Below the pieces are notes generated by a model, which saw only the letters and a list, made by a program, of their open reading frames with translations, was not told the DNA's origin and made no database searches. This document shows, piece by piece, positions 1 through 8,059 of a stretch of DNA of 14,101 bases. The position numbers and the translations under genes are program-made. The first letter of the stretch is position 1, and the number at the start of each line of letters is the position of its first letter. Location of the stretch: assembly GCA_036744795.1 (NCBI GenBank), contig DAIOHK010000051.1:1-14101 (forward strand), read 5' to 3'. Source of the stretch: UBA5486 sp036744795. Its GTDB lineage: Bacteria > Bacillota > UBA4882 > UBA10575.

Positions 1-896
1 TAACCCTTAATTGCTCCTGCAGCTACCCCTTTAATAATGTATTTTTGCATAAACAAGTAAAAAAGGATTACTGGTGAAGCTGAGATGATAAGGGAAGCCA
101 TGGCCAAAGAGATTTGTGTCCGGTACATACCAAAAAAAGTATATTGTGCTAATTGTATTGTAGAACGACTGGGTAGAATAATTAATGGAAGTAAAAAATC
201 ATTCCAGATCCAAAGGACATTCATAATCGCTACTGTTGCATGAATTGGCTGTAGAATTGGGAAAACCAAACGAAAAAAGATGATAGGTACCGAAGCACCA
301 TCGATTGCTGCAGACTCTTCGATCTGGACTGGAACTCCTTTAATAAAACCGTGATACATAAAGATTGCTAATGGGCATCCTAAACCCATATATATCGGGA
401 TAATACCAAAAATGTTCTTCAAATTTAAATTAGTCGCAGTAATATTTAAAGGGATCATAATTGTTTGGAAAGGTACAACCATAGAAAATACAAATATAAA
501 ATAAAATAACCAACTAAATTTATACTTTGATCTAACTATTACATAGGCAGCCATTGAACTGATCAGAATGATCCCGGTTGTACTTAATACTGTTATCAGA
601 AATGTATTTCTAAAAACAAAAGGAAAATTCATCGCCTTCCAAGCTTCAATATAGTTTTGAAAACTTATGCTTTTAGGTAAGGAGATCGGAGCCATAATAA
701 TCTGGGCATCAGTCTTGAAAGAATTTATTAAAGTAAAAAAGGTTGGGAAGAGAAATATTAGGCCAAAAATAAACATTACTCCCTGAAGTATAGATAAAGA
801 ATATTTTTTCTTGCTAATCTCCGACTTTTGTTGTGGTAAAATATTATTTTCATAAAGAGGGTTTGTAGACCCGGGAAGTTGCTTTTTATTATTCAT
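1..896 (-). CDS. Carbohydrate ABC transporter permease, MalG type (stop codon cut by window edge)
   Basis: Inner-membrane subunit of a binding-protein-dependent sugar importer, equivalent to MalG. I read 298 codons from the ATG at 896 down to position 1. The last two bases visible are TA, so only the final base of the stop codon is missing. A cytoplasmic N-terminus of about 36 residues, rich in Lys, Asn and Gln, precedes the first membrane helix. The cytoplasmic EAA loop that docks the ATPase is present (EESAAIDGAS, followed by a distal LVFP). The C-terminus IIKGVAAGAIKG is typical of MalG-like permeases. The start overlaps the stop of the upstream permease gene as ATGA, so translation is probably coupled. 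The family assignment is firm. Substrate specificity cannot be read from the sequence, and maltose is inferred from the divergent phosphorylase. Confidence 0.93.
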   Translation of the reverse strand, partial: MNNKKQLPGSTNPLYENNILPQQKSEISKKKYSLSILQGVMFIFGLIFLFPTFFTLINSFKTDAQIIMAPISLPKSISFQNYIEAWKAMNFPFVFRNTFLITVLSTTGIILISSMAAYVIVRSKYKFSWLFYFIFVFSMVVPFQTIMIPLNITATNLNLKNIFGIIPIYMGLGCPLAIFMYHGFIKGVPVQIEESAAIDGASVPIIFFRLVFPILQPIHATVAIMNVLWIWNDFLLPLIILPSRSTIQLAQYTFFGMYRTQISLAMASLIISASPVILFYLFMQKYIIKGVAAGAIKG

Positions 897-2224
897 AATT
901 CTACTTCCCTCCTTTTCATCAAGAATAGTTGGGTCCCGGTTATCAACATAATCATCAAACAGAGTAGCACTGCTTTTGCTGTGGCATAGCCGTATCGATT
1001 CTGCATAAAGGCATTTTTATAGATATCTACTACTATCGGGGTGGTTACATATCCTGGTCCACCCTGAGTTAAAGCCATAATTATATCAAAAGTACGTAGA
1101 GAATTGGAAAGACTATAAAATAGGCAGATCGTGAAAGCTGGTAAAAGGAGTGGAAATTTTACTAATAATAAGCGCTGATACCATTTGGCCCCATCTACTT
1201 CACTTGCCTCTACCAGTTCCTGCGGGATAGTCTGTAACCCCGCTAAATAAATTACCATCAAATAACCGCATCCCTGCCAGACTGCAACCATAACTACTGC
1301 ATAAGGTGCTAAATCCGGGCTGCCAAGCCAGACCGAGATTCCAGTAATCAAAGGAAAAATCAATCTAAACATATATGACCATAAATAGGCTACAATTATA
1401 AGGCTAATCACATTTGGTAAAAAGAACATCGAACGAAGAAGATTTTTGTACTTCATTTTAGTATCTAAAATTAGCGCGATTAACAAAGCCAGGAGATTTG
1501 CCAACAATACATTAAAAAAGGTAAAAAAGAGAGTAAAACCAATTACACCCCGGACAAATACCTTTTCATACATATTTTCTTTTAGAATCGACTTCAACCT
1601 GGCTGTCTCTTCCTCCGTCAATTCACTGTCAAGGATGTATTCAGATTTGGATTTAATAAAGTGATATTTAGATAATAAAAACTCTCGCTCATTCTCCTCA
1701 GTAATATTGTTTAAAAGTTTCTTTTTAAAATTTCTTTTCCCTAAAACTGTCGGTAGTTCATCAAATTCATTATATAAAAAACGCCTTTCAATTCTGGGAA
1801 TAAATCTTTGATCCTTAAACATTTCTTTAAAATTATCTAATCCGATGTAATTAATAGAGGAGACTCCCACCAATTTTAAAATTTTCTTAATTCCTTTTCT
1901 TTCTTGATCTGTTAGTTTCCTTGGTTCTTCCCCGCCCTCCTCCACCCATGTAGTTAAATGATAAAATGAGCTGGATTCATCGAGTTTGTAGAATTTTAAA
2001 AGATAAGCTTCCTTTTGCGGGTTATCTAATTTTGCTAAAATATCATTCTCAAATTCAGCTTTCTTTATATTAAAAGGAATTTCCGGAACAATTCCGTTCC
2101 AGTCCGTAAATGAGTATTTTATTCCTTGAAAGAGAGGAAAAATAAAAAAAACTGCATATAGTAATAGAGCTGGTAATAATAGAATGATAAAGTAAAATGC
2201 TTTCTCTTGTTTGTTTGTAATCAT
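893..2224 (-). CDS. Carbohydrate ABC transporter permease, MalF type, with two extra inserts
   Basis: Membrane partner of the MalG-type permease. Helix 1 is at residues 10-36. The conserved GLDNFKEMFKD segment is at about 128-138, the remaining helices span about 225-435, and the EAA loop is at about 336-362 (ELVEASEVDGAKW, ending LLLP). The protein is 443 residues, whereas family members are usually about 290-320. The excess lies in two charged stretches, residues 46-126 and 141-224, on either side of GLDNFKEMF, which should face outwards between the first two helices. The two stretches resemble each other (shared pattern: LLxxY, then ExxS and Y, then LTxxE and IKxIL), suggesting a duplicated insert. 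E. coli MalF also has a large periplasmic loop, but between later helices. The ATG at 2224 follows GGGGAGAGAGT. Confidence 0.93.
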   Translation of the reverse strand: MITNKQEKAFYFIILLLPALLLYAVFFIFPLFQGIKYSFTDWNGIVPEIPFNIKKAEFENDILAKLDNPQKEAYLLKFYKLDESSSFYHLTTWVEEGGEEPRKLTDQERKGIKKILKLVGVSSINYIGLDNFKEMFKDQRFIPRIERRFLYNEFDELPTVLGKRNFKKKLLNNITEENEREFLLSKYHFIKSKSEYILDSELTEEETARLKSILKENMYEKVFVRGVIGFTLFFTFFNVLLANLLALLIALILDTKMKYKNLLRSMFFLPNVISLIIVAYLWSYMFRLIFPLITGISVWLGSPDLAPYAVVMVAVWQGCGYLMVIYLAGLQTIPQELVEASEVDGAKWYQRLLLVKFPLLLPAFTICLFYSLSNSLRTFDIIMALTQGGPGYVTTPIVVDIYKNAFMQNRYGYATAKAVLLCLMIMLITGTQLFLMKRREVEL

Positions 2225-2242
2225 ACTCTCTCCCCTTTTCCC

Positions 2243-2285
2243 AAAAGCAGACGAATAAGCGGGAATACCGCTTATTCGTCCTTTT
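2243..2285 (-). terminator. Intercistronic hairpin between binding-protein and permease genes
   Basis: A perfect 13-base inverted repeat (2250-2262 and 2268-2280, loop of 5) fills the gap between the binding-protein stop and the permease start. On the minus strand it is followed by TGCTTTTGGG, a poor U-tract. It may be a leaky terminator or a 3' stabilising stem that keeps the binding protein expressed above the membrane subunits, as is known for malE-malF in enteric bacteria. Which role applies is inference. Confidence 0.7.
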
Positions 2286-2294
2286 TAACCAATT

Positions 2295-3551
2295 CTATTT
2301 TTGCCTTTCTCTTCTCCAGGTATCATCAATAAACTGTATAACATCATTAGCATTTTTCAATCCAAATATATACTCTTGTGCCCCATTCTTACATGCATCT
2401 TCAAAAGCAGCTACTGGATACATAGCAAAGGCCCATGGATTTGTCTTTCCTTCATTCATGTATCTAACCAGATCTTGGAAAGGAGCATCCATAGTAGAAA
2501 CATCAGCACCTTTAAAAGTAGGAACAAGTTTGCATCTTTCTACCCAAATCTTAATTGCTTCCGGTGTTGACAACCAATTTAAAAATTCTTTTGCAGCTTT
2601 GGTTTTTGCCGGACTTGAGATCGCAGAAAGAGCAAAAGTCGAATCCACATCAGCAAAAAGCTTAGCATCTTCTGCATTATTGGTACAGGGGAAAGGTATG
2701 AAACCGCAGTTTAACTTAGGATTAGTTTCAATTGCAGCTCCATAAGACCATAATCCTTGTACCATCATTGCAGCTTCCCCTGAAGCAAAAGCAGCTTGTT
2801 GTTCATCCCAGTCCATCTCAGCAGCATTTTCTCCTACATTAGCCTTATAAAAATCTAGGATTCTAAATAAATCTCTGTTATTGATAGGATCAGCAAAGGA
2901 ACCGGCACCACTGTTCATCGAATCTAGCCAGGGCATTAATTTAGGACCGGTTAAAGTAGTATGTACCATTGAGATAAAATGTCCCAGGGACCAGTTTGCT
3001 TTAAACAAACCAGAAAAAGGAGTAATATTATTCTTTTTTAATACGAAACATACTTCCTGCAATTCTGCAAAAGTTGTTGGTGTTTTTAAATTATACTTAT
3101 TAAAGATATCTTTGTTGTAAATAATGCCAATACCAGCTAAATCCATTGGTAAAGCATACATTCTACCATTATAGGTAACCGAAGTTTTAGTTCCATCAAC
3201 GACTTTAGCGGAAACTGGTTCATTAGTAAGATCAGCTAACCACCCTGCTTGCGCAAATTCAAAGACTGCAGAATAAGCTTGTAATTGGATGATATCCGGT
3301 GCATCTCCTCCGGCCATCCTGGTCTGTAAAACAGTCATACTATCATTAGGGATAAGAGTTAATTTAACCGCTACATTCGGATATTTCTTACTAAATGCCG
3401 CGGCCATTTCCCCCATTTGTTTTACAATCTCTTGTTTATAGTAAAAAAGCTCAATTTCAACCTTATCTGCGGCAAAAGAAGTTAAGAATGTTCCTCCTAA
3501 AACAATGATAATTAACATCAATAGAAAACACCGTGATAAGCACTTTTTCAC
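2295..3551 (-). CDS. Extracellular sugar-binding protein of ABC transporter (COG1653, MalE-like)
   Basis: Captures the sugar outside the membrane and delivers it to the MalF/MalG pair. The 418-residue product matches family 1 solute-binding proteins in length and motifs: an early FYYKQEIVKQMGEMAAAF segment, then GGDAPDIIQLQA, the hinge-region AGIGIIYNKDIF and FASGEAAMMVQGLWS. It begins with a signal peptide (MKKCLSRCF, a hydrophobic core, then probable cleavage after TSFA). There is no lipobox Cys at the cleavage site; the two cysteines (residues 4 and 8) lie before the hydrophobic core. The start is GTG at 3551, placed 8 bases after a strong GGAGG. It is the first gene of the transporter unit and has its own operator and promoter upstream. 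Ligand specificity is inferred from context only. Confidence 0.93.
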   Translation of the reverse strand: MKKCLSRCFLLMLIIIVLGGTFLTSFAADKVEIELFYYKQEIVKQMGEMAAAFSKKYPNVAVKLTLIPNDSMTVLQTRMAGGDAPDIIQLQAYSAVFEFAQAGWLADLTNEPVSAKVVDGTKTSVTYNGRMYALPMDLAGIGIIYNKDIFNKYNLKTPTTFAELQEVCFVLKKNNITPFSGLFKANWSLGHFISMVHTTLTGPKLMPWLDSMNSGAGSFADPINNRDLFRILDFYKANVGENAAEMDWDEQQAAFASGEAAMMVQGLWSYGAAIETNPKLNCGFIPFPCTNNAEDAKLFADVDSTFALSAISSPAKTKAAKEFLNWLSTPEAIKIWVERCKLVPTFKGADVSTMDAPFQDLVRYMNEGKTNPWAFAMYPVAAFEDACKNGAQEYIFGLKNANDVIQFIDDTWRRERQK

Positions 3552-3673
3552 TTAAAATACCTCCTTTTAATTACTAGAAAATACATCTCTCGAAACTCGT
3601 TGCTTGGTTTGTGCGGGCAGTATTCAACGTGAGCAACTCCCTAGATTTGACCATGACAAAATTTCCGGTAGAA

Positions 3674-3684
3674 ATCACCTCCTT
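3674..3684 (-). promoter_or_regulatory. Orphan full-length Shine-Dalgarno in the leader (STAB-SD-like)
   Basis: On the minus strand AAGGAGGTGAT is an 11-base perfect complement of the usual 16S rRNA 3' end. It lies about 120 bases upstream of the binding-protein GTG start, which has its own GGAGG. No sensibly spaced start codon follows it. It resembles the STAB-SD of Bacillus cry3A leaders, where a far-upstream SD binds ribosomes and protects the mRNA 5' end. The role here is inference. Confidence 0.5.
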
Positions 3685-3726
3685 ATGGTAAAAGAAAGTA
3701 TAATTGCGCAATTAGTCGCTTTGTAA

Positions 3727-3756
3727 CTTATATTTTACGCTAACGTTTGCAGTAAA
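3727..3756 (-). promoter_or_regulatory. Operator and candidate promoter of the transporter genes
   Basis: A LacI-type operator, GCAAACGTTAGC on the minus strand (3739-3750), is a palindrome with one mismatch. It lies in the spacer between TTTACT (3751-3756) and TATAAG (3727-3732), 18 bases apart, so a bound repressor would block polymerase directly. A second possible -10, TATACT, lies downstream at 3697-3702. Another TATAAT lies just upstream (3764-3769) but lacks a -35. The operator half-site AACGTTTG is shared with the phosphorylase operator at 4997-5006. Confidence 0.65.
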
Positions 3757-3837
3757 CTTTATAATTATATTCTCTATGATTAATTCTATTCCTTCCCTAA
3801 ATTAATAATAAGAACTTAATTTGTAAGAAATATTTTG

Positions 3838-4851
3838 CTATTTAGCCCCGCAGGAATCACGAATAATTAATTCAGAAGACAAAATTCTCTGTTGTGGTAC
3901 AACTGCCTTGCCACTTAAAAGGTCCATCATCATTTCAGCAGCATTGATCCCCATTTCATAAATAGGGATCTGAATAGTGGTTAAAGGAGGACTGACTAGT
4001 GAGGTAAAATGATCATTATTAAAACCTACAACCGCTATATCATCAGGAATCTTTAAATTGTTTTCTTTGATAGCACGGTAAGCACCAAGCGCCATCATAT
4101 CATCAATCGCAAAAATGGCAGTAGGTGGCTTATTGAGTGCTAATAATTGTTTAGTATAAAAATATCCACTTTCTTGTTGAAGATCGGTCTCTATTATATA
4201 AGCTGGTTCGATCTCTAATCCAAACTCGCGGAAAGCCATCATAAAACCTTCGTAACGATCACGACAAAAAATATATTCTTTAGGACCATTTAAAAAGGCT
4301 ATTTGTCTGTGACCAAGATTTAATAGATGGCGGACAACGCTATATCCAGCCTTAATATTGTCATTGTTAACAGAATAAATTCTTTCGCCTGCAGGTGATC
4401 TACCTACTACCACAAAAGGATAATTATCTAATGATAGTTTTTCAATTAAATCATCATTGACCCGGGATGCCAAGAGAATAACCCCATCTACTCTCTTCTC
4501 CATAATCATCTTCATACATTGTTTAGCTTCTTCTTTATAATTTTCTGCTGTTGCTAATAACAAACTATATTGATGATTTTGAACTACTTTACTAATCCCC
4601 CTAATTACCTCTGAAAAGAAAGGACTAGAAAAAGCAGTTTCGGTGGACCGCGACATGATCAAACCTAAAGTCTGGCTTGATTTAGTAATTAAACTCCGAG
4701 CAATCATATTGGGATGATAACCCAATTCTTTCATGGCTTTTTTTACTCTTTTTTTTGTTTCATCACTGATTTGCTTGCTATCCGATATTACCCTTGAAAC
4801 AGTAGAGGGGGAAACTCGGGCTAGTTTTGCTACATCTTTTATTGTAACCAT
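3838..4851 (-). CDS. LacI-family transcriptional regulator (MalR-like)
   Basis: Sugar-responsive DNA-binding repressor of 337 residues, the normal family length. The N-terminal helix-turn-helix is classical (MVTIKDVAKLARVSPSTVSR), followed by the hinge helix around residues 47-54 (HPNMIARSL). A periplasmic-binding-protein-like sensor domain follows, with the usual family motifs VDGVILLAS, GHRQIAFLNG and DDIAVVGFNND. The start ATG at 4851 has a modest AAGGGG upstream. It lies between the transporter genes and the divergent phosphorylase, and LacI-type operators with AACGTT centres occur on both sides, so it is the obvious controller of both units. No terminator is visible behind it, so some transcripts may continue into the binding-protein gene. 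A TATACT (-10-like) lies at 4957-4962 on its strand without a clear -35. The effector is unknown; maltose is likely by context. Confidence 0.93.
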   Translation of the reverse strand: MVTIKDVAKLARVSPSTVSRVISDSKQISDETKKRVKKAMKELGYHPNMIARSLITKSSQTLGLIMSRSTETAFSSPFFSEVIRGISKVVQNHQYSLLLATAENYKEEAKQCMKMIMEKRVDGVILLASRVNDDLIEKLSLDNYPFVVVGRSPAGERIYSVNNDNIKAGYSVVRHLLNLGHRQIAFLNGPKEYIFCRDRYEGFMMAFREFGLEIEPAYIIETDLQQESGYFYTKQLLALNKPPTAIFAIDDMMALGAYRAIKENNLKIPDDIAVVGFNNDHFTSLVSPPLTTIQIPIYEMGINAAEMMMDLLSGKAVVPQQRILSSELIIRDSCGAK

Positions 4852-4996
4852 TTTTTGTCTACCCCTTTAAAAAATCTTCAATAACAACTGCTTTACTTTT
4901 TTCAATATTCTTTTATTCGCAGAGAAATCCTTTAGTTTAATAATAGTATCTTGATTAGTATAACCGAAATATAGGTAAAAATTTTTCTAAATTACG

Positions 4997-5037
4997 CAAA
5001 CGTTTGATTGACATGATAAAAGTTTATTGTTTATAAT
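4997..5037 (+). promoter_or_regulatory. Operator plus consensus sigma-A promoter of maltose phosphorylase
   Basis: A perfect palindrome CAAACGTTTG (4997-5006), with the CpG centre typical of LacI-family operators, lies one base upstream of a perfect -35 TTGACA (5008-5013). A perfect -10 TATAAT (5032-5037) follows with an 18-base spacer. Such a strong core promoter beside an operator suggests tight repression and high induced expression. A leader of about 75 bases follows before the start codon. Confidence 0.85.
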
Positions 5038-5121
5038 AATATTACTTTGCAGAGCTTGGAATTAATAAAAGCGGAACTTTTCTGCAAAATTAGTAGTGCA
5101 TAAAGAAGAGGAGGAATGAAA

Positions 5122-7422
5122 ATGGATGAAAGATTTATCCTTGATGAATGGAAAATCATTGAGACATCTTTTGCTCCTGATGCTGCAAGATTCTTGGAGA
5201 GTATCTTCACTTTAGGAAATTCCCATATGGGTTTACGGGGTTTTTTTGAAGAGGAGTATTCCGGAGATTCCTTACAGGGTACTTATATCGCAGGTATTTA
5301 TTATCCTGATAAAACAAGAGTTGGTTGGTGGAAGAATGGGTATCCTGAATTCTTCGCTAAAATTATCAACTCTACTAACTGGATCGGGATTAATCTGGCA
5401 CTGGATGGGGAAAGAATCGATCTTGCGCTCTCCTCTTTTAAAAACTTCCGGCGAGAATTAGATATGAAGCACGGTAAATTAACACGCTCTTTTACTTTAC
5501 TCAGTAAAGATGGTAAAGAAACGGAGATAGTGTTTACTAGATTCCTTAGTATGGCTGAACCAAATTTGGCTTGTATTACAATCAAAGCAACCCCTTTAAA
5601 TCATCATGGTATATTAACTGTTACCCCCTATCTTGATGGTGATGTTAAAAATGAAGATGCCAACTACGGGGAGAAATTTTGGCAAAAGGTAAATCAAAAG
5701 ATTAATTCAGAATACGCGCTTTTAAGTCTAAAAACAAAAAAGACAGAGTTCTTAGTCTCAACTGCGATGTCCGTAAAGATTTTCATAGATTCGGTGCCAC
5801 AAAATTTTGAGAAGAAACTACTTTCCAAAGATAAATACGTAGGATATGAAATCGAAATTCCTTTAACACCTAATAAACCGGTAGAACTACAAAAATTCAT
5901 CTCAGTCTGTACTTCGAGGGATTTTGAGAAGAATACTTTAGAGCAGGTTACCCGCAATAAACTGCAAACAGCATATAAAAAAGGCTATAATAGTCTATAT
6001 CATGACCACGTACAAGTAATGGAGAGAAAATGGGAGGATTCGGATATTATTATTAGTGGGGATCTAAAAGCTCAACAAGGAGTTAGATACTGCATTTTTC
6101 AGCTTAACCAAAGTTATAATGGGAAGGATCCCCGTCTTAATATCGGTCCCAAAGGCTTTTCCGGTGAAAAATACGGTGGCGTAACGTATTGGGATACTGA
6201 GGCTCTTTGTTTACCCTTTTACTTGCATACTAATGATCAAATTGCCAGGAATTTGCTTTTTTATCGATACTATCATTTGCCCCAGGCTAAGGAAAACGCT
6301 TCTAAATTAGGGCTTAAAGGTGCACTTTACCCGATGGTTACTATTGATGGTCATGAATGTCATAATGAGTGGGAGATTACTTTTGAGGAGATTCATCGTA
6401 ATGCTGCAATAGCCCATGCCATCTTTAATTATACAAATTATACAGGTGACCATTCTTACCTATACACCTATGGGTTAGAGGTATTAATAGAAATTAGTAG
6501 GTTCTGGGCTGATCGGGTGAGCTTTAATCCTCGTAAAAATAAATATATGATTTTAGGTGTTACCGGTCCGAATGAATACGAGAATAATGTTAATAACAAT
6601 TGGTACACCAATACCATGGCAGTTTGGACCTTGGAATATACCATTAAATCACTTAATGAATTAAAAGAATTGAACCGGGAGCAATATAACCAGCTAAGCC
6701 GAAAATTAGATTTAGAACCAGAGGAATTAAACAAATGGCAGGATATAATAGAAAAAATGTATTACCCGATTGTAAATGAGTTAGGTATCTTTGAACAAAA
6801 TGATTTATACATGGATAAAGAACAGATTTTGGTTAAAGATTTACCCTCAGAAGAACTGCCTCTGAATAAACATTGGTCTTGGGATCGGATCCTACGTTCC
6901 TGCTTTATTAAGCAAGCAGATGTAATTCAAGTCTTTTATTTCCTTCCCGAACATTTTGATATAGAGTGTAAAAGAAGAAATTTTGACTTTTATGAACCAA
7001 GAACTGTACACGAATCATCACTCTCACCAAGCATCCATTCGATTGTTGCTTCCAGCATCGGATATCATGATAAAGCCTATGAACTCTTCCTTCGCTCAAG
7101 CCGCCTTGATTTAGAAAACTATAATCATGATACAGATGAAGGAATCCACCTGACCAGTATGGCCGGTAACTGGTTGGCAATTGTCTTAGGTTTTGCCGGA
7201 ATAGCAGTAAATAATGGTAAATTCACTTTAGATCCCTATCTTCCTGAAGCATGGGATAGTTACAGTTTTAAGCTTACTTTTAGAGACAGAAGACTTGGAG
7301 TTACCGTGCTTAAAGATCAGATTAATATCAAACAATATTCTGGAGATCCTTTATCTATTTATCTCCGGGGGAAAGAATATCTCTCTTCAAATGGTAAAAC
7401 ACTTTTAACCGAATTAGTGTAA
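5122..7422 (+). CDS. malP: Maltose phosphorylase, glycoside hydrolase family 65
   Basis: Cytoplasmic enzyme that splits maltose with phosphate into beta-glucose 1-phosphate and glucose by inversion (EC 2.4.1.8). From memory, the whole length follows the structurally known Lactobacillus brevis enzyme: EEYSGDSLQG, KTRVGWWKNGYP, NIGPKGFSGEKYGG, ECHNEWEITFEEIHRN and TVHESSLSP. The N-terminal beta-sandwich covers about residues 1-270, the (alpha/alpha)6 barrel about 320-700, and a short C-terminal sheet domain follows. The catalytic acid is the Glu of GPNEYENNV at codon 6574-6576. It is residue 487 if counting starts at the ATG at 5116, matching E487 of the L. brevis enzyme as I recall it. I prefer the ATG at 5122 (766 residues) because AGGAGG is 7 bases upstream; 5116 would leave 1 base. 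Other GH65 specificities (trehalose, kojibiose) are less likely given these motifs. No beta-phosphoglucomutase gene follows. Confidence 0.93.
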   Translation: MDERFILDEWKIIETSFAPDAARFLESIFTLGNSHMGLRGFFEEEYSGDSLQGTYIAGIYYPDKTRVGWWKNGYPEFFAKIINSTNWIGINLALDGERIDLALSSFKNFRRELDMKHGKLTRSFTLLSKDGKETEIVFTRFLSMAEPNLACITIKATPLNHHGILTVTPYLDGDVKNEDANYGEKFWQKVNQKINSEYALLSLKTKKTEFLVSTAMSVKIFIDSVPQNFEKKLLSKDKYVGYEIEIPLTPNKPVELQKFISVCTSRDFEKNTLEQVTRNKLQTAYKKGYNSLYHDHVQVMERKWEDSDIIISGDLKAQQGVRYCIFQLNQSYNGKDPRLNIGPKGFSGEKYGGVTYWDTEALCLPFYLHTNDQIARNLLFYRYYHLPQAKENASKLGLKGALYPMVTIDGHECHNEWEITFEEIHRNAAIAHAIFNYTNYTGDHSYLYTYGLEVLIEISRFWADRVSFNPRKNKYMILGVTGPNEYENNVNNNWYTNTMAVWTLEYTIKSLNELKELNREQYNQLSRKLDLEPEELNKWQDIIEKMYYPIVNELGIFEQNDLYMDKEQILVKDLPSEELPLNKHWSWDRILRSCFIKQADVIQVFYFLPEHFDIECKRRNFDFYEPRTVHESSLSPSIHSIVASSIGYHDKAYELFLRSSRLDLENYNHDTDEGIHLTSMAGNWLAIVLGFAGIAVNNGKFTLDPYLPEAWDSYSFKLTFRDRRLGVTVLKDQINIKQYSGDPLSIYLRGKEYLSSNGKTLLTELV

Positions 7423-7452
7423 GAAACAGAACTTTTTAGCCTTTCTTTTGAG

Positions 7453-7586
7453 GGAATTGCATAATTAACTTTTGTCTTTATTTGACCACAATCAAACGCT
7501 TAACAGTAATTTGAGTGAATTATTTCCATTCCCCTTCAAGCAGAGTATATTATGGTTAATCTTAAATCAATCAATTATGCAATTCC
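7453..7586. repeat. Inverted-repeat element, copy 1 (MITE-like)
   Basis: This 134-base element has perfect 14-base termini: GGAATTGCATAATT (7453-7466) and its reverse complement (7573-7586). It carries the core TATATTATGGTT (7546-7557) and a left-arm ACCACAA, both shared with copy 2 downstream. It fills most of the gap between the converging phosphorylase and membrane-protein genes. The gap shows no other gene and no clear terminator. No target-site duplication is obvious. Confidence 0.75.
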
Positions 7587-7633
7587 TAAAGATTATTGAA
7601 AGGTTAAATGTCTGTTTTTCTCCCTTTTATAAA

Positions 7634-8023
7634 TTATAAGTTAATGCCGATAATACCTCCAACTGAACCAAGAATAATGCTAATTAAGCCATTAATCATC
7701 CCGGCATTGATGTTTTGTTCTATTCCCCATATCCTTCCGATAATAAAGAAAATTAACCAGACAGATAATGCTAGAAACGAACCCACTAACCAACCTTTAG
7801 TTTTTGATTTAAAACCAGCTGCTAAAGCTCCTAAAACAATCGAGGCATAAATTGCATATTCATATATACTCTGCTCATATGTACTCCAGTCCCAGCCCAG
7901 CAAATAAGTTAAAACTAAAAGTAAGATGGTAATAAAAATTAGAGATAAAGAGTATTTTAAACCGAAGAAAACTGATTGTGTTAATTGGCGGAAGTTTATT
8001 CCCGTTTTCTCCTGTTTAACCAT
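7634..8023 (-). CDS. Small four-helix membrane protein, TIGR04086/YrzE-like
   Basis: An integral membrane protein of 129 residues with four hydrophobic helices in two hairpins, a lysine-containing turn (GFKSKTKGW) in the middle and the C-terminus GSVGGIIGINL. This layout and the ending G-G-x-I-G-x-N-L match the uncharacterised Firmicute family TIGR04086 (YrzE-like); the function is unknown. I chose the ATG at 8023 because GGGGGTGG lies 5 bases upstream; an in-frame GTG at 8032 would add three residues but has no usable site. It stands alone on the minus strand, with inverted-repeat elements on both sides, one beginning only 36 bases upstream of its start. Its promoter probably lies in or beyond that repeat, and I could not identify it. 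Confidence 0.75.
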   Translation of the reverse strand: MVKQEKTGINFRQLTQSVFFGLKYSLSLIFITILLLVLTYLLGWDWSTYEQSIYEYAIYASIVLGALAAGFKSKTKGWLVGSFLALSVWLIFFIIGRIWGIEQNINAGMINGLISIILGSVGGIIGINL

Positions 8024-8059
8024 ATGTACCACCCCCAGCCTGCACTTTATTTATTTGAA

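Noticed and set aside
3578..3682. Possible leader peptide (GTG start inside the orphan SD, about 34 codons) before the binding protein
   Set aside because: The GTG lies within the SD core itself, leaving no spacing, and the in-frame ATG is 23 bases after GGAGG. The composition shows no leader-peptide pattern.
7489..7499. LacI half-operator (CAATCAAACGC) inside repeat copy 1
   Set aside because: It shares CGTTTGATTG with the phosphorylase operator on the opposite strand, but it is not palindromic, is not conserved in copy 2 and lies behind both converging genes, so chance is likelier.
7608..7850. Plus-strand open frame of 80 codons
   Set aside because: It is a shadow of the membrane-protein gene on the minus strand; it has no ribosome site, and the minus-strand frame has clear family features.
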